Assembly (NCBI RefSeq): GCF_029961765.1
Contig: NZ_CP124681.1
Coordinates: 5,456,001 to 5,520,000, forward strand
Reading direction: 5' to 3'
Origin: Nocardioides sp. QY071
GTDB lineage: Bacteria > Actinomycetota > Actinomycetes > Propionibacteriales > Nocardioidaceae
DNA length: 64,000 bases
A program made the translations under genes and the position numbers. The notes under the pieces were generated by a model. The model did no database searches. It was not told where the DNA came from and saw only the letters and a list, made by a program, of their open reading frames with translations. The stretch's first letter is position 1. Every line of letters begins with the position of its first letter. This document shows, piece by piece, positions 7,565-15,920 of the stretch.

Positions 7565-8365
7565 TCAGCGGACGCCCTCGACGTCGGAGGACAGCCGCTG
7601 CGCCAGCCAGACGGGGATGATCGAGAAGACGATCAGGACGACCGCGACGACGTTGACCACCGGGGCCTGGTTGGGGCGGAACATGTTGTTGAGGATCCAG
7701 ATCGGCAGCGTGGTCGCCCCCTGTCCGGCCGTGAACGTGGTCACGATGATCTCGTCGAAGCTCAGTGCAAAGGCAAGCATGCCACCGGCGAGAAGCGCGG
7801 AGCGCAGCTGCGGGAGGGTGACCAGCCGGAAGGTCGTCAGCACGCCTGCGCCGAGGTCGGCGGAGGCCTCCTCGAGGCTGGTGCCCATCCGCCGCAGCCG
7901 GGCCTGCACGTTGTTGAAGACGGTCACGATGCAGAAGGTCGCGTGCGCCACGACGATGGTCCACAGCGACAGGTCGACGCCCATGATCCCCTTGAAGCCG
8001 TTGTTGAGCGCGATGCCGGTGACCACGCCCGGCAGAGCGATCGGCAGGATCACGAGCAGGTTGACGGCGTTCTTGCCGAAGAACGAGTAGCGCTGCAGGG
8101 CCAGGGCGAGCAGCGTGCCGAGGAGCAGTGCCAGCGCGGTCGCGATCACCGCGACCTGGAGGCTGGTCACCAGCGCCTCGCGGGCCCCGTTGCTGTGCGC
8201 GGCTCGGCGCCACCACTCGAAGGTGACGCCGTCCGGCGGCCAGGTCATCGACTGGCTCGGGTTGACCGAGTTCGCGACGACGACCAGCAGCGGCACGTAG
8301 ATCAGCGCGAGCACGCCGAAGGTGAGGCCGGCCAGGACGCGCCGGGAGAGCGGGCTGAGGGTCAT
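7565..8365 (-). CDS. potC: Polyamine-type ABC transporter permease (PotC-like)
   Basis: 266 residues, six predicted transmembrane helices, and the binding-protein-dependent permease EAA loop as EEASADLGAGVLTTFRLVTL near residue 168. The size, the second-permease position and the downstream ALDH match PotC/YdcV-type subunits of spermidine/putrescine importers. It follows the PotB-like gene after 13 nt. Specificity for a polyamine is inferred from the operon, not proven. Confidence 0.85.
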   Translation of the reverse strand: MTLSPLSRRVLAGLTFGVLALIYVPLLVVVANSVNPSQSMTWPPDGVTFEWWRRAAHSNGAREALVTSLQVAVIATALALLLGTLLALALQRYSFFGKNAVNLLVILPIALPGVVTGIALNNGFKGIMGVDLSLWTIVVAHATFCIVTVFNNVQARLRRMGTSLEEASADLGAGVLTTFRLVTLPQLRSALLAGGMLAFALSFDEIIVTTFTAGQGATTLPIWILNNMFRPNQAPVVNVVAVVLIVFSIIPVWLAQRLSSDVEGVR

Positions 8366-8378
8366 CGGAAGATCTCCA

Positions 8379-9302
8379 TCAGAGGTTGTCCAGCGCGCCG
8401 GTACGACGGATCGCGGTCAGCAGCACCAGCATCACCACGATCGGGATCATCGCGATCGCCGCCGCCAGTGGCAGGTTGTTGGCCGCGCCCGCGTTGATGT
8501 AGACGAGGTTGCCGAGCATCTGGTTGGCTCCGCCGACGATGTTGACGGTGATGTAGTCGCCCATCGTGAGCGAGAAGCTGAAGATCGCGCCGGCCACGAT
8601 GCCCGGGACGAGCAGCGGAAAGACGATCGAGCGCAGCACCAACCCGCTCGGGGCGCCGAGGTCGCCGGCCGCCTCGAGCAGCGAGTCGGGGACCCGCTCG
8701 AGCGAGGCGAAGATCGGCAGGATGACGTAGGGCAGCCAGATGTAGGCCTGGGTGATGATCACGGCGGTCAGCCCGTAGCCCGGCGAGCCGAAGCCGGTCC
8801 AGTCCGCGAGGCCGCCCTCGGAAAGCACGACCCGCCACGAGAAGACCTTCACCAGGTAGCTCGCCCACAGCGGGGTGAGCACCGCGACCACCAGCATCCG
8901 GCGCACGCGCGGCGAGGCGATCTTGGCCATGTAGAAAGCGATCGGCAGTGCGATCGCCACGTCGATGACGGTCACCGCGATCGCCACGCCGAGGGTGCGG
9001 AGGGTGACCGTGCGGTACACCTCGTTGTCGAGCAGCGTGCGGAAGTTGTCGAACGTCCACGTCCGGTCGATCTCACTGGTGAGGCTGTCCACCGACCACA
9101 GCGAGGTGATCAGCAGCGCCGCCAGCGCGACGACGTACACCAGGAGCATCCAGGCGAGCGGCGCGGAGAGCAGGAGCGAGAGCCGGAGCCACACCATGCG
9201 GTGCAGCAGCCGGGACCCCGGCCGGGCCACCGGTCCCCGCGGTGCGGGGTCGGTGGCCGGGCCGGGCCGGATGTCGCTGGGCGACGGGGACGCGGCGGAC
9301 AT
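8379..9302 (-). CDS. potB: Polyamine-type ABC transporter permease (PotB-like)
   Basis: 307 residues with a disordered Pro/Ala-rich N-terminus, a first transmembrane helix at about 42-68 and five more. The EAA loop is LLEAAGDLGAPSGLVLRSIV near residue 200. I start at the ATG at 9302, 2 nt after the binding-protein stop and preceded by AAGGG, rather than at a longer opening inside the upstream gene. It pairs with the PotC-like subunit to form the membrane channel. Confidence 0.85.
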   Translation of the reverse strand: MSAASPSPSDIRPGPATDPAPRGPVARPGSRLLHRMVWLRLSLLLSAPLAWMLLVYVVALAALLITSLWSVDSLTSEIDRTWTFDNFRTLLDNEVYRTVTLRTLGVAIAVTVIDVAIALPIAFYMAKIASPRVRRMLVVAVLTPLWASYLVKVFSWRVVLSEGGLADWTGFGSPGYGLTAVIITQAYIWLPYVILPIFASLERVPDSLLEAAGDLGAPSGLVLRSIVFPLLVPGIVAGAIFSFSLTMGDYITVNIVGGANQMLGNLVYINAGAANNLPLAAAIAMIPIVVMLVLLTAIRRTGALDNL

Positions 9303-9304
9303 GA

Positions 9305-10486
9305 TCAGCCCTTGATCTCCGTCCACGCCTCGGTCCACTGGGCGTAGTCGGTGCACTCGACGTCGGTGCGCCCGTCGAGGCACTTCTTGACCGGCGTACG
9401 CCAGAACCACAGCTGCTTGGCGTACTCCTGGTCACCCGCGTGGAAGGTCGCGCAGTGGTCGGGGTCGGTCGTCTTCTCGCAGGCCTGCGGGCTGTTGGGC
9501 GCCTCGCCGAAGTACTCGGTCGCCTGCGCGTTCGCCTCGGGCGAGAGGATGTAGTCCATCCACTTGTAGGCGCAGTTGGGGTTCTTCGCCTGCGACGACA
9601 GCATCCAGGTGTCGTTCCACGCGGTGGCGCCCTCGGTGGGCAGCGTGACCTCGACGTCCTTGTTCTTGATGTTGTTCTTGATGACCTGCCAGGTCGTGCC
9701 GACGACCGAGTCGCCGGTCTCGAAGGCCTGGATCTCCTTGAGGTAGTCCGACCAGTACTCGCCGACGTACTGGCGCTGCTCCTTGAGCAGGGCGACCGCG
9801 GCGTCGAGCTGCTCCTGGTCGAGCGCGTAGGGGTTCTCGATCTTCAGCTCGGGCTTGGTCTTCATCAGGTACAGCGCCGCGTCGGCGATGTAGATCGGCG
9901 AGTCGTACGCCGTCACCTTGCCCTTGTTCTTCTCCAGCTGCGCCTTGTCGAACACCGCGCCCCACGACGTCGGCGCCGGGTTCACGTTGTTCTTGTTGAA
10001 CATCAACAGGTTGGCGCCGTAGCCGTGCGGGACGCCGTAGTTCTTGCCGTCCACGGTGTTCCACTCGGTGTTCTTGAGGAAGTCGTAGACGTTGGCGTAG
10101 TTGGGGACCAGGTCGGTGTTGATCGCCTGGGCCTCCTTCGAGGCCACCAGGCGCAGCGACAGGTCGCCGGAGGCGGCGATCACGTCGTACTCACCGGACT
10201 TGGCGAGGTTGAACGCCTCGTCGGAGGTGCCGTAGCTCTTGCTGGTGACCTCGCAGCCGGTCTCCTTCTCGAAGGCCGAGACCCAGTCGACGGCCGGGTC
10301 GTTGCTGCCGTCCTCGACGTAGCCGGGCCACGCCAGGATGGAGACCTTGCCCTCGGTCTTGCCGAGCTTCTCGACGGCCTCGGTCTTCTTGTCGTCGTCA
10401 CCGCTGCCGCAGGCGCTCAGCACGGAGACCGAGAGCAGGGTCAGACAGGCCGCGGCCACACGGCCTTTCCGGAAGGTGTTCTTCAT
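9305..10486 (-). CDS. potD: Polyamine-type ABC transporter substrate-binding lipoprotein (PotD-like)
   Basis: A 393-residue lipoprotein. After a positively charged n-region and hydrophobic stretch comes the lipobox LSAC, then a short Gly/Asp-rich linker. The mature part has the PotD/PotF-like VSILAWPGYVED start, a DVIAASGDLSLRLVA strand and the PHGYGANLLMFNKN segment. The ATG at 10486 has GGAGA 7 nt upstream; an earlier GTG overlaps that site. It is second in the operon after the ATPase gene. Confidence 0.88.
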   Translation of the reverse strand: MKNTFRKGRVAAACLTLLSVSVLSACGSGDDDKKTEAVEKLGKTEGKVSILAWPGYVEDGSNDPAVDWVSAFEKETGCEVTSKSYGTSDEAFNLAKSGEYDVIAASGDLSLRLVASKEAQAINTDLVPNYANVYDFLKNTEWNTVDGKNYGVPHGYGANLLMFNKNNVNPAPTSWGAVFDKAQLEKNKGKVTAYDSPIYIADAALYLMKTKPELKIENPYALDQEQLDAAVALLKEQRQYVGEYWSDYLKEIQAFETGDSVVGTTWQVIKNNIKNKDVEVTLPTEGATAWNDTWMLSSQAKNPNCAYKWMDYILSPEANAQATEYFGEAPNSPQACEKTTDPDHCATFHAGDQEYAKQLWFWRTPVKKCLDGRTDVECTDYAQWTEAWTEIKG

Positions 10487-10538
10487 CGGGTTCTCCACTT
10501 CTTGTTTGGGCGCAGCCTCGTTGGGTTGCAGGGAGCAT

Positions 10539-11609
10539 TCATGAGCTGAGGGGTACGACGTCCGCGCGCGCGAACCGGACGGTGACGTCCTCGCCGCGGT
10601 GCTCGCGGGTGTCGAGGGAGCCGGTCGACTGCTCGAGCGCGACGAGCTCGATGCCGTCGGGGGTGCGCAGGTGCACCCGGTTGCCGGTGCCGAGGTAGAT
10701 CGTCTCGACGACGACCGCCTCCAGGCGGACCTCGCCGTCGCGGGCGGCCTCGGTGTCGGTGCCCGGCGAGAGCCGCAGCCGCTCGGGACGCACGGCGTGC
10801 TCGCCGGCGACGCCCAGCACCCGCTGGGAGGTCTCGGCGTCGAAGAGGTTGGTGGTCCCGACGAAGCCGGCGACGTACGCCGAGGACGGGTTCTCGTAGA
10901 TCTCGCGCGGGGTGCCGAGCTGCTGGATGCGGCCGGCGTCGAAGACCGCGATCCGGTCGCTGAGCGTGAGCGCCTCCTCCTGGTCGTGGGTGACGAACAC
11001 GAAGGTGATGCCGAGCTCGCGCTGGAGCTGCTTGAGCTCGACCTGCATCTGCTCGCGCAGCTTGAGGTCGAGGGCGCCGAGCGGCTCGTCGAGGAGCAGC
11101 ACCCGCGGTTGCAGCACGATGGCCCGCGCGAGCGCGACCCGCTGCCGCTGGCCGCCGGAGAGCTGGGCCGGGCGGCGGGCGCCGAGGTGGCCGAGGCGGA
11201 CGGTGGCGAGCGCCTGCTGGGCCCGCTCGCGGCGCTCCTTCTTGCCCGTCTTGCGCACCCGCAGCCCGTAGGCGACGTTGTCGAGGACGCTCATGTGCGG
11301 GAAGAGCGCGTAGTCCTGGAAGACGGTGTGCACGTCGCGCTCGAACGGCGCAGAGCGGGTGACGTCGACGCCGCCGAGGGTGACCGTGCCGGCGGTGGCC
11401 TGCTCGAAGCCGGCGATCAGCCGCAGCACGGTGGTCTTGCCCGAGCCGGACGGGCCCAGCATCGAGAAGAACTCGCCGTCGGCGATGTCGAGGTCGACGT
11501 GGTCCACGGCGACGACGTCGCCGTAGGTCTTGCGCAGCCCGCGGATCGAGATGGCGGGGGTGCGGTCGACGGCAGCGGCCTCAGCGGGAGCACTGGTCGA
11601 GAGAGACAT
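10539..11609 (-). CDS. potA: Polyamine-type ABC transporter ATP-binding protein (PotA-like)
   Basis: 356 residues: an ABC domain (20-255) followed by a TOBE/MOP-like C-terminal regulatory domain (about 265-355). Walker A is GPSGSGKTT, the Q-loop VFQDYALFPHMSV, the signature LSGGQRQRVALARA, Walker B VLLLDEPLGALD, and the switch VFVTHDQEEA, all intact. The domain layout is that of PotA/FbpC/UgpC importers. It is the first gene of the transport operon and divergent from the GntR gene; the 128-bp gap holds a candidate GntR operator. Confidence 0.9.
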   Translation of the reverse strand: MSLSTSAPAEAAAVDRTPAISIRGLRKTYGDVVAVDHVDLDIADGEFFSMLGPSGSGKTTVLRLIAGFEQATAGTVTLGGVDVTRSAPFERDVHTVFQDYALFPHMSVLDNVAYGLRVRKTGKKERRERAQQALATVRLGHLGARRPAQLSGGQRQRVALARAIVLQPRVLLLDEPLGALDLKLREQMQVELKQLQRELGITFVFVTHDQEEALTLSDRIAVFDAGRIQQLGTPREIYENPSSAYVAGFVGTTNLFDAETSQRVLGVAGEHAVRPERLRLSPGTDTEAARDGEVRLEAVVVETIYLGTGNRVHLRTPDGIELVALEQSTGSLDTREHRGEDVTVRFARADVVPLSS

Positions 11610-11638
11610 CAGATGTGCCTTTCGTCACGTTCGGATTG

Positions 11639-11670
11639 GCGCTAAGATATGACTTCATAGTTCAAAGCGC
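11639..11670. promoter_or_regulatory. Candidate GntR operator between potA-like and GntR genes
   Basis: The palindrome TATGACTTCATA (11648-11659, arms TATGA/TCATA) is nested within outer arms GCGCT (11639-11643) and AGCGC (11666-11670). It is the only AT-rich patch in the divergent gap and includes -10-like hexamers for both directions (TAAGAT, TATGAA). A FadR-type GntR dimer would bind such a site. Confidence 0.5.
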
Positions 11671-11737
11671 AAGAGGCTCAGGTGGGTTCGGGCAGGATGA
11701 CCCCGGACATCGGGGACGAGGAACGGGAGACGAGACG

Positions 11738-12484
11738 GTGGCCGTGCCGTTCTACGGGCGAGCATCCGCGGCGGTGTTCTCACCGCTGGAGTCGCTGAGC
11801 CGTTCGGAGCTCGTCGTACGACGGCTCACGGACGCGATCGCACTCGGCCTGCTCCCCGACGCCGAGCAGCTGCCCGGCGAGCTCGACCTCGCCGGGATCT
11901 TCGGAGTCTCGACCGTCACCGTGCGCGAGGCGCTGTCGGTGCTGCGCTCCGAGGGGCTCATCGAGACCCGGCGCGGGCGCGGCGGCGGCAGCTTCGTCCG
12001 GACGCCGGAGGACGGGATCAGCCACCTCGCCCGGCGCCGCCTCGACGGGTTCAGCCTGGGCGAGCTGCGCGACCTCGGCGACGTGTACGCCGCCATCTGC
12101 GGCGCCAGCGCCGCGCTCGCCGCACGCCGCTCCAGCCCGGACGACGTCGACCGGTTGCAGCGCGTGGCCGACGCCCTCGAGCACGCCGAGAAGCCCGACG
12201 CCCGGCGCCGGGCCGACGCGCAGTTCCACATCGAGGTGGCCGCGTCCGCCCAGTCCCCGCGGCTCTACCACGAGGAGGTCAGCCTCCAGGCCGAGTTCGG
12301 GACCCTGCTGTGGCTGGCCTTCGGCGACGACGACAGCCACGCCCAGATGGTCCGCAGCTGCCGGGGCGTGGTCGCCGCGATCGCCGCCCGCGATCCCCAC
12401 GCCGCCCGCGAGGCGGCCGAGCAGCGGGTGGCCGACTCCACCGCCCGTCTCATCGACTACCAGCTGAGCGAGGTCCGCGTATGA
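11738..12484 (+). CDS. GntR family regulator (FadR/FCD type)
   Basis: 248 residues. A winged helix-turn-helix occupies about 20-88 (LPGELDLAGIFGVSTVTVREALSVLRSEG... with the GGGSFV wing), followed by an all-helical FCD ligand domain (about 105-240) with possible metal-ligand His/Asp residues (DAQFHIEVAASA). The GTG at 11738 has GGGAG 8 nt upstream. It is divergent from the polyamine-type operon and overlaps the Cache-protein gene by 4 nt, so it is the likely local regulator; polyamines or their breakdown products are plausible ligands. Confidence 0.9.
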   Translation: MAVPFYGRASAAVFSPLESLSRSELVVRRLTDAIALGLLPDAEQLPGELDLAGIFGVSTVTVREALSVLRSEGLIETRRGRGGGSFVRTPEDGISHLARRRLDGFSLGELRDLGDVYAAICGASAALAARRSSPDDVDRLQRVADALEHAEKPDARRRADAQFHIEVAASAQSPRLYHEEVSLQAEFGTLLWLAFGDDDSHAQMVRSCRGVVAAIAARDPHAAREAAEQRVADSTARLIDYQLSEVRV

Positions 12485-13197
12485 GCTCCTCCCCCACCCG
12501 CCTGTCCCCCGCCGACACCGCGCCCGTGCTCGCGGCGGTCGCCGAGATCGCCGACCACGCGTTCGGCGTGGCCGCGTCGATCGCCACCACCGTCGAGCGG
12601 GCCCTCGCCGGCCGGGCCGCGGCGCGTCGTACCGACCTCGCGGCGGTGGAGCCCCTCGTCGTGCCCGTGCTCGCCGACCTCGGCCAACCCGTCCAGGGGG
12701 CCGGCTTCGTCGCCGCGCCCGGCGTCCTCCAGGACGCCGAGTGGTGGCTCGAGTGGTTCGCCCGGGACACCGAGGGCCGGCCGCAACGGCTGGTCACCCA
12801 CTCCGAGCCGCAGGCGATCGGGTTCTACGACTACGAGCACCTGCCGTGGTTCGTGGTGCCGCGCGAGACCGGGCGGCAGCACGTGACCGGGCCCTACGTC
12901 GACTACCTGTGCACCGAGGAGTACACCCTCACCTTCACCGTCCCGGTCCTCGTCGAGGGCCGGTTCTGCGGGGTCGGCGGCGCGGACGTGGCGGTCAAGA
13001 ACGCCGAGCAGGCGCTGCTCCCCACCCTGCGCGCGAGCGCGCACCGGATCGCCGTGGTCAACGGCTTCGGCCGGATCCTGTCGAGCAACAGCGGGCGCCA
13101 CCTGTGCGGCGACCTGCTCGACGGGGTCGCGTTCGACGAGCTCCCCGCCGGCCAGCGGGTCGGCGACCTGCCGCTCGCGGTGGTGGCGCTCGACTAG
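12481..13197 (+). CDS. Soluble Cache-domain protein
   Basis: 238 residues with no signal peptide and no transmembrane segment. The central part (FARDTEGRPQRLVTHSEPQAIGFYDYEHLPWF, then GPYVDYLCTEEYTLTFTVPV and FCGVGGADVAVKNAEQ) matches the small-molecule-binding Cache/PDC fold normally displayed outside the cell by chemoreceptors and kinases. The reading frame starts inside the GntR stop (ATGA), so the two proteins are translationally coupled. I infer a cytosolic ligand-binding partner or storage protein for the polyamine locus; no enzymatic motif was found. Confidence 0.75.
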   Translation: MSSSPTRLSPADTAPVLAAVAEIADHAFGVAASIATTVERALAGRAAARRTDLAAVEPLVVPVLADLGQPVQGAGFVAAPGVLQDAEWWLEWFARDTEGRPQRLVTHSEPQAIGFYDYEHLPWFVVPRETGRQHVTGPYVDYLCTEEYTLTFTVPVLVEGRFCGVGGADVAVKNAEQALLPTLRASAHRIAVVNGFGRILSSNSGRHLCGDLLDGVAFDELPAGQRVGDLPLAVVALD

Positions 13198-13799
13198 GTC
13201 CGACTCCGCCGGTACGTCAGGTGGGTGACGTACGGCGTCGCCCGGGTCGCCACCGGCTCCAGCCCGAGCGGGCCGACGCCGTCGAACATCCGCGAGCCGC
13301 TCGTCAGGCCGGCGACGTACGGGACGACGTGGAGCCGCAGCTCGTCGAGGTGGCCGGCCGCCAGGCAGGCATTGATGGTCGTGGCGCCGCCGGCGACGGC
13401 GACGTTGCGCTCGCCTGCCGCGGCGCGGGCCCGGGCGAGTGCCGCGTCGAGGCCGTCGGTGACGAAGTGGAAGGTGGTCCCGCCCTCCATCTCCAGCGAC
13501 GGGCGCTCGTGGTGGGTCAGCACGAACACCGGCGCGTGGTACGGCGGGTCCTCGCCCCACCAGCCCCGCCAGTCGCGGTCCCACTCGCCCCGCCCGGGCG
13601 TGAACATATTGCGGCCCATCACGAACGCGCCGGCATCGACGATCGCCGCGACCTCGGCCGCGTTGTCGTCACCGTGCTCGAACATCCAACGGTGCAGCTG
13701 GTTCTCGTCGAGGGAACCGAACGGGTGCTCGCGCGACTGGTCGGTCGCGGCGCCGAAGCCGTCGAGGGTGATGCTGATGTCCGCGGTGACGATGCCCAT
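13194..13799 (-). CDS. Dihydrofolate reductase / RibD C-terminal domain family protein
   Basis: 201 residues of the DHFR-like RibD_C fold: the opening VTADISITLDGFGA, the AFVMGRNMF strand, VFVLTHHERP, the NAVAGGATTINACLAAGHLDELRLHVVP-like block (positions about 135-165) and a C-terminal strand YVTHLTYRR. These proteins bind NADPH, but the physiological reaction of the stand-alone family is mostly unknown. Its end overlaps the Cache gene by 4 nt, convergently. Confidence 0.88.
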   Translation of the reverse strand: MGIVTADISITLDGFGAATDQSREHPFGSLDENQLHRWMFEHGDDNAAEVAAIVDAGAFVMGRNMFTPGRGEWDRDWRGWWGEDPPYHAPVFVLTHHERPSLEMEGGTTFHFVTDGLDAALARARAAAGERNVAVAGGATTINACLAAGHLDELRLHVVPYVAGLTSGSRMFDGVGPLGLEPVATRATPYVTHLTYRRSRT

Positions 13800-13858
13800 G
13801 GCGGTGCTGACCTGGATCGAGGCGCCGACTCATCGCGGTGCGTGGGAGAATTCGGTCC

Positions 13859-14515
13859 GTGCTGGGGATCACCGACCTGTCGACGTACCTCGTCGGCCTG
13901 GTGCTCATCATCCTGCTGCCCGGCCCGAACTCGCTCTACGTGCTGTCGGTGGCCGCGCGCCGCGGCGTCCGGCCGGCGTACGCCGCGGCGGCGGGGGTGT
14001 GGACCGGCGACGCGGTGCTGATGACGCTGTCGGCGGCCGGGGTGGCCTCGCTGCTGCAGGCCAACCACGTCGCGTTCGCGATCGTGAAGTGGGTCGGCGC
14101 GGGCTACCTCGGCTACCTCGCGTTCACCATGCTGCGCGGCGCGATCATCATGTGGCGGGCCCGGCGACGGGCGGTCCAGGCTGTCGAGGAGGGCGCGCCG
14201 CCCCCGGTGCCCGGCGAGCGACCGTACCGCCGCGCGCTGGTCATCAGCCTGCTCAACCCGAAGGCGATCTTGTTCTTCGTCGCCTTCTTCGTGCAGTTCG
14301 TCGACCCCGACTACGCCCACCCGGCCCTGTCGTTCCTCGTCCTCGGCACGCTCGCCCAGATCGCCAGCGTCGCCTACCTGAGCGCTCTGATCTTCGGCGG
14401 CACCCGTCTGGCCGCGGCCTTCCGCCGGCGCCGGGGGCTCTCCGCCGCCGGCACCTCGGCCGTCGGCGCGATCTTCCTCGGGTTCGCGGTCAAGCTCTCC
14501 CTCGCGCACGCCTAG
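13859..14515 (+). CDS. LysE family amino-acid exporter (LeuE-like)
   Basis: 218 residues, about six transmembrane helices, with the LysE family GPNSLYVLSVAARRGVRPAYAAAAGVWTGD motif near residues 22-52 and SLLNPKAILFFVAFFVQFVD near residue 128. Members export amino acids such as leucine or homoserine lactone. I use the GTG at 13859 with GGGAG 10 nt upstream. It is convergent with the CDF transporter, with a palindrome between their ends. Confidence 0.88.
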   Translation: MLGITDLSTYLVGLVLIILLPGPNSLYVLSVAARRGVRPAYAAAAGVWTGDAVLMTLSAAGVASLLQANHVAFAIVKWVGAGYLGYLAFTMLRGAIIMWRARRRAVQAVEEGAPPPVPGERPYRRALVISLLNPKAILFFVAFFVQFVDPDYAHPALSFLVLGTLAQIASVAYLSALIFGGTRLAAAFRRRRGLSAAGTSAVGAIFLGFAVKLSLAHA

Positions 14516-14525
14516 GGTCCCCGCC

Positions 14526-14584
14526 GCGTATCTGACGAATGGGCTGCGGATCCGGCGAATTCACAGCCCATTCGTCAGATGCGC
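14526..14584. repeat. 59-bp intergenic palindrome, copy B of the CTGACGAATGGGC family
   Basis: Arms of 20 bp (14526-14545 and 14565-14584) with one mismatch around a 19-bp loop. Thirteen central bases, CTGACGAATGGGC, are identical to the arm of the palindrome at 6097-6153, while the loops differ. Like that copy it lies between two convergent genes (LysE and CDF), so it may serve as a bidirectional terminator or be a dispersed miniature element. Confidence 0.8.
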
Positions 14585-14587
14585 GGC

Positions 14588-15511
14588 TCACCAGGTGACC
14601 GCGTCGCAGGCCGCCGAGCGGTGGCCCTCGATCTGCAGCGTGGCGTGCTCGATCTCGAACCGCTCGCGCAGGAGCACCTGGCCGGCGCGCAGCACGCCGG
14701 AGCCGTCGGCACCCTCGACGAGGACGAGATGGGCGGTGGCGACGTGCATGCCGGAGGTGAGGGTCCAGGCGTGCAGGTCGTGGACGTCGCAGACGCCCTC
14801 GATGCCGCCCAGCGCGCCGGCGACGGTGTCGATGTCGACGCCGGCGGGGACGTGCTGGCCGAGGACGGCGAGCACCTCGCGGCCGAGCATCACCGCGCGG
14901 ACCGCGACGAAGGCGCCGATGAGGAAGGCGACGACCGTGTCCCAGACCGTGTCGTCGGTGGCGAGGATCAGGCCGCCGGCGACCATCACGCCGACGCTGC
15001 CCGCCGTGTCGGCGACGACCTCGAAGTAGGCGCCCTTCACGTTGAGCGACTCCTGCGACCCGCCGCGCAGCAGCGCCATCGCGATCAGGTTGACGACCAG
15101 GCCGAGGAAGCCGACGACCAGCATCGGGCCGGTCGCGACGTCGGGCTCGCTGCCCATCCGGCCGATCGCCTCGACCACGACGTAGACCGCGACGCCGAGC
15201 ATCATCAGCACCGCGAGGCCGGAGGCGAAGACCTCGGCCCGGTACGACCCGTAGGTACGACGACCGGTGCTGTCCGCGCGGGTGGCGATCTTGGTCGCGA
15301 CCAGGGCCGCGCCCAGCGTCACCACGTCGGCGGCCATGTGGCCCGCGTCGGAGATCAGTGCGAGCGAGCCGCTGACCAGCCCGACGACCAGCTCGACGAC
15401 GAAGAACGCGCCGATCAGGCCGAACGAGACACCCAGCCGCCAACGGTGCCGGCCGCCGGCGTGCCCGCTGTCGCCGCCGTGTCCGTGTCCGTGCCCGACG
15501 CCCATGGTCAT
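14588..15511 (-). CDS. Cation diffusion facilitator, CzcD-like zinc/cobalt exporter
   Basis: 307 residues, six transmembrane helices and a cytoplasmic ferredoxin-like C-terminal domain (about 215-300). The N-terminus has a His/Gly repeat GHGHGHGG; helix 2 carries LISDAGHMAAD (HxxxD site) and helix 5 EVVADTAGS. These are CDF metal-binding features; the SDAGHMxxD form is typical of CzcD/ZitB Zn exporters, although helix 5 has E in place of the usual first histidine. The ATG overlaps the stop of the ArsR gene by 4 nt, so metal-dependent derepression is the likely control. Confidence 0.9.
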   Translation of the reverse strand: MTMGVGHGHGHGGDSGHAGGRHRWRLGVSFGLIGAFFVVELVVGLVSGSLALISDAGHMAADVVTLGAALVATKIATRADSTGRRTYGSYRAEVFASGLAVLMMLGVAVYVVVEAIGRMGSEPDVATGPMLVVGFLGLVVNLIAMALLRGGSQESLNVKGAYFEVVADTAGSVGVMVAGGLILATDDTVWDTVVAFLIGAFVAVRAVMLGREVLAVLGQHVPAGVDIDTVAGALGGIEGVCDVHDLHAWTLTSGMHVATAHLVLVEGADGSGVLRAGQVLLRERFEIEHATLQIEGHRSAACDAVTW

Positions 15512-15858
15512 TCCCGCCCGCAGGGGCCGCCGGTGACCGCGACCAGCCGCTCGGCGGCGCGGACCACCTCGCGGATCAGCTCGGGCTGGGCGAGCGAGAT
15601 CAGAGAGGCCCGGCCGCTGGGCCGGGAGACGACGAGGCCGCAGTCGCGCAGGCAGGCGAGGTGCTTCGACACGGTCGACTGGGCGAGCCCGAGGTGGGCG
15701 GTGAGATCGACGACGCGGTGCTCGCCGAGGGTGAGGTGCTCGAGGATGGCCAGCCGGTTGGGGTCGCTGAGCGCGTGGAGCAGGCCCGCGACGTCGGCCA
15801 GGGCGTCCACCTCGCTCGGCGCCTCGGGCAGCGCGCCGTCCAGCTGATTCATCGCCAT
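15508..15858 (-). CDS. ArsR/SmtB family metal-responsive repressor
   Basis: 116 residues with an ArsR winged helix (LHALSDPNRLAILEHLTLGEHRVVDLTAHLGLAQSTVSKHL). No CxC in the recognition helix, so it is not of the arsenite type; one cysteine follows in LRDCGLV. Together with the CDF gene it forms a two-gene metal-efflux operon. A palindrome CATCGC-N6-GCGATG overlaps the start, an efficient autorepression geometry. The start may be 15858 or 15852. Confidence 0.9.
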   Translation of the reverse strand: MAMNQLDGALPEAPSEVDALADVAGLLHALSDPNRLAILEHLTLGEHRVVDLTAHLGLAQSTVSKHLACLRDCGLVVSRPSGRASLISLAQPELIREVVRAAERLVAVTGGPCGRE

Positions 15859-15867
15859 ATAGCGATG
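15850..15867. promoter_or_regulatory. ArsR-type operator overlapping the start codon
   Basis: CATCGC (15850-15855) and GCGATG (15862-15867) form a perfect inverted repeat around CATATA. It covers the predicted translation start of the ArsR-CDF operon, with a TTACAT hexamer 6 nt upstream of the first ATG that would make the mRNA leaderless. Confidence 0.55.
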
Positions 15868-15920
15868 TAATCACCGTGGGGCGACGCCGGTCAAATGGCC
15901 CGCCACCTATGCTCGGGGCC

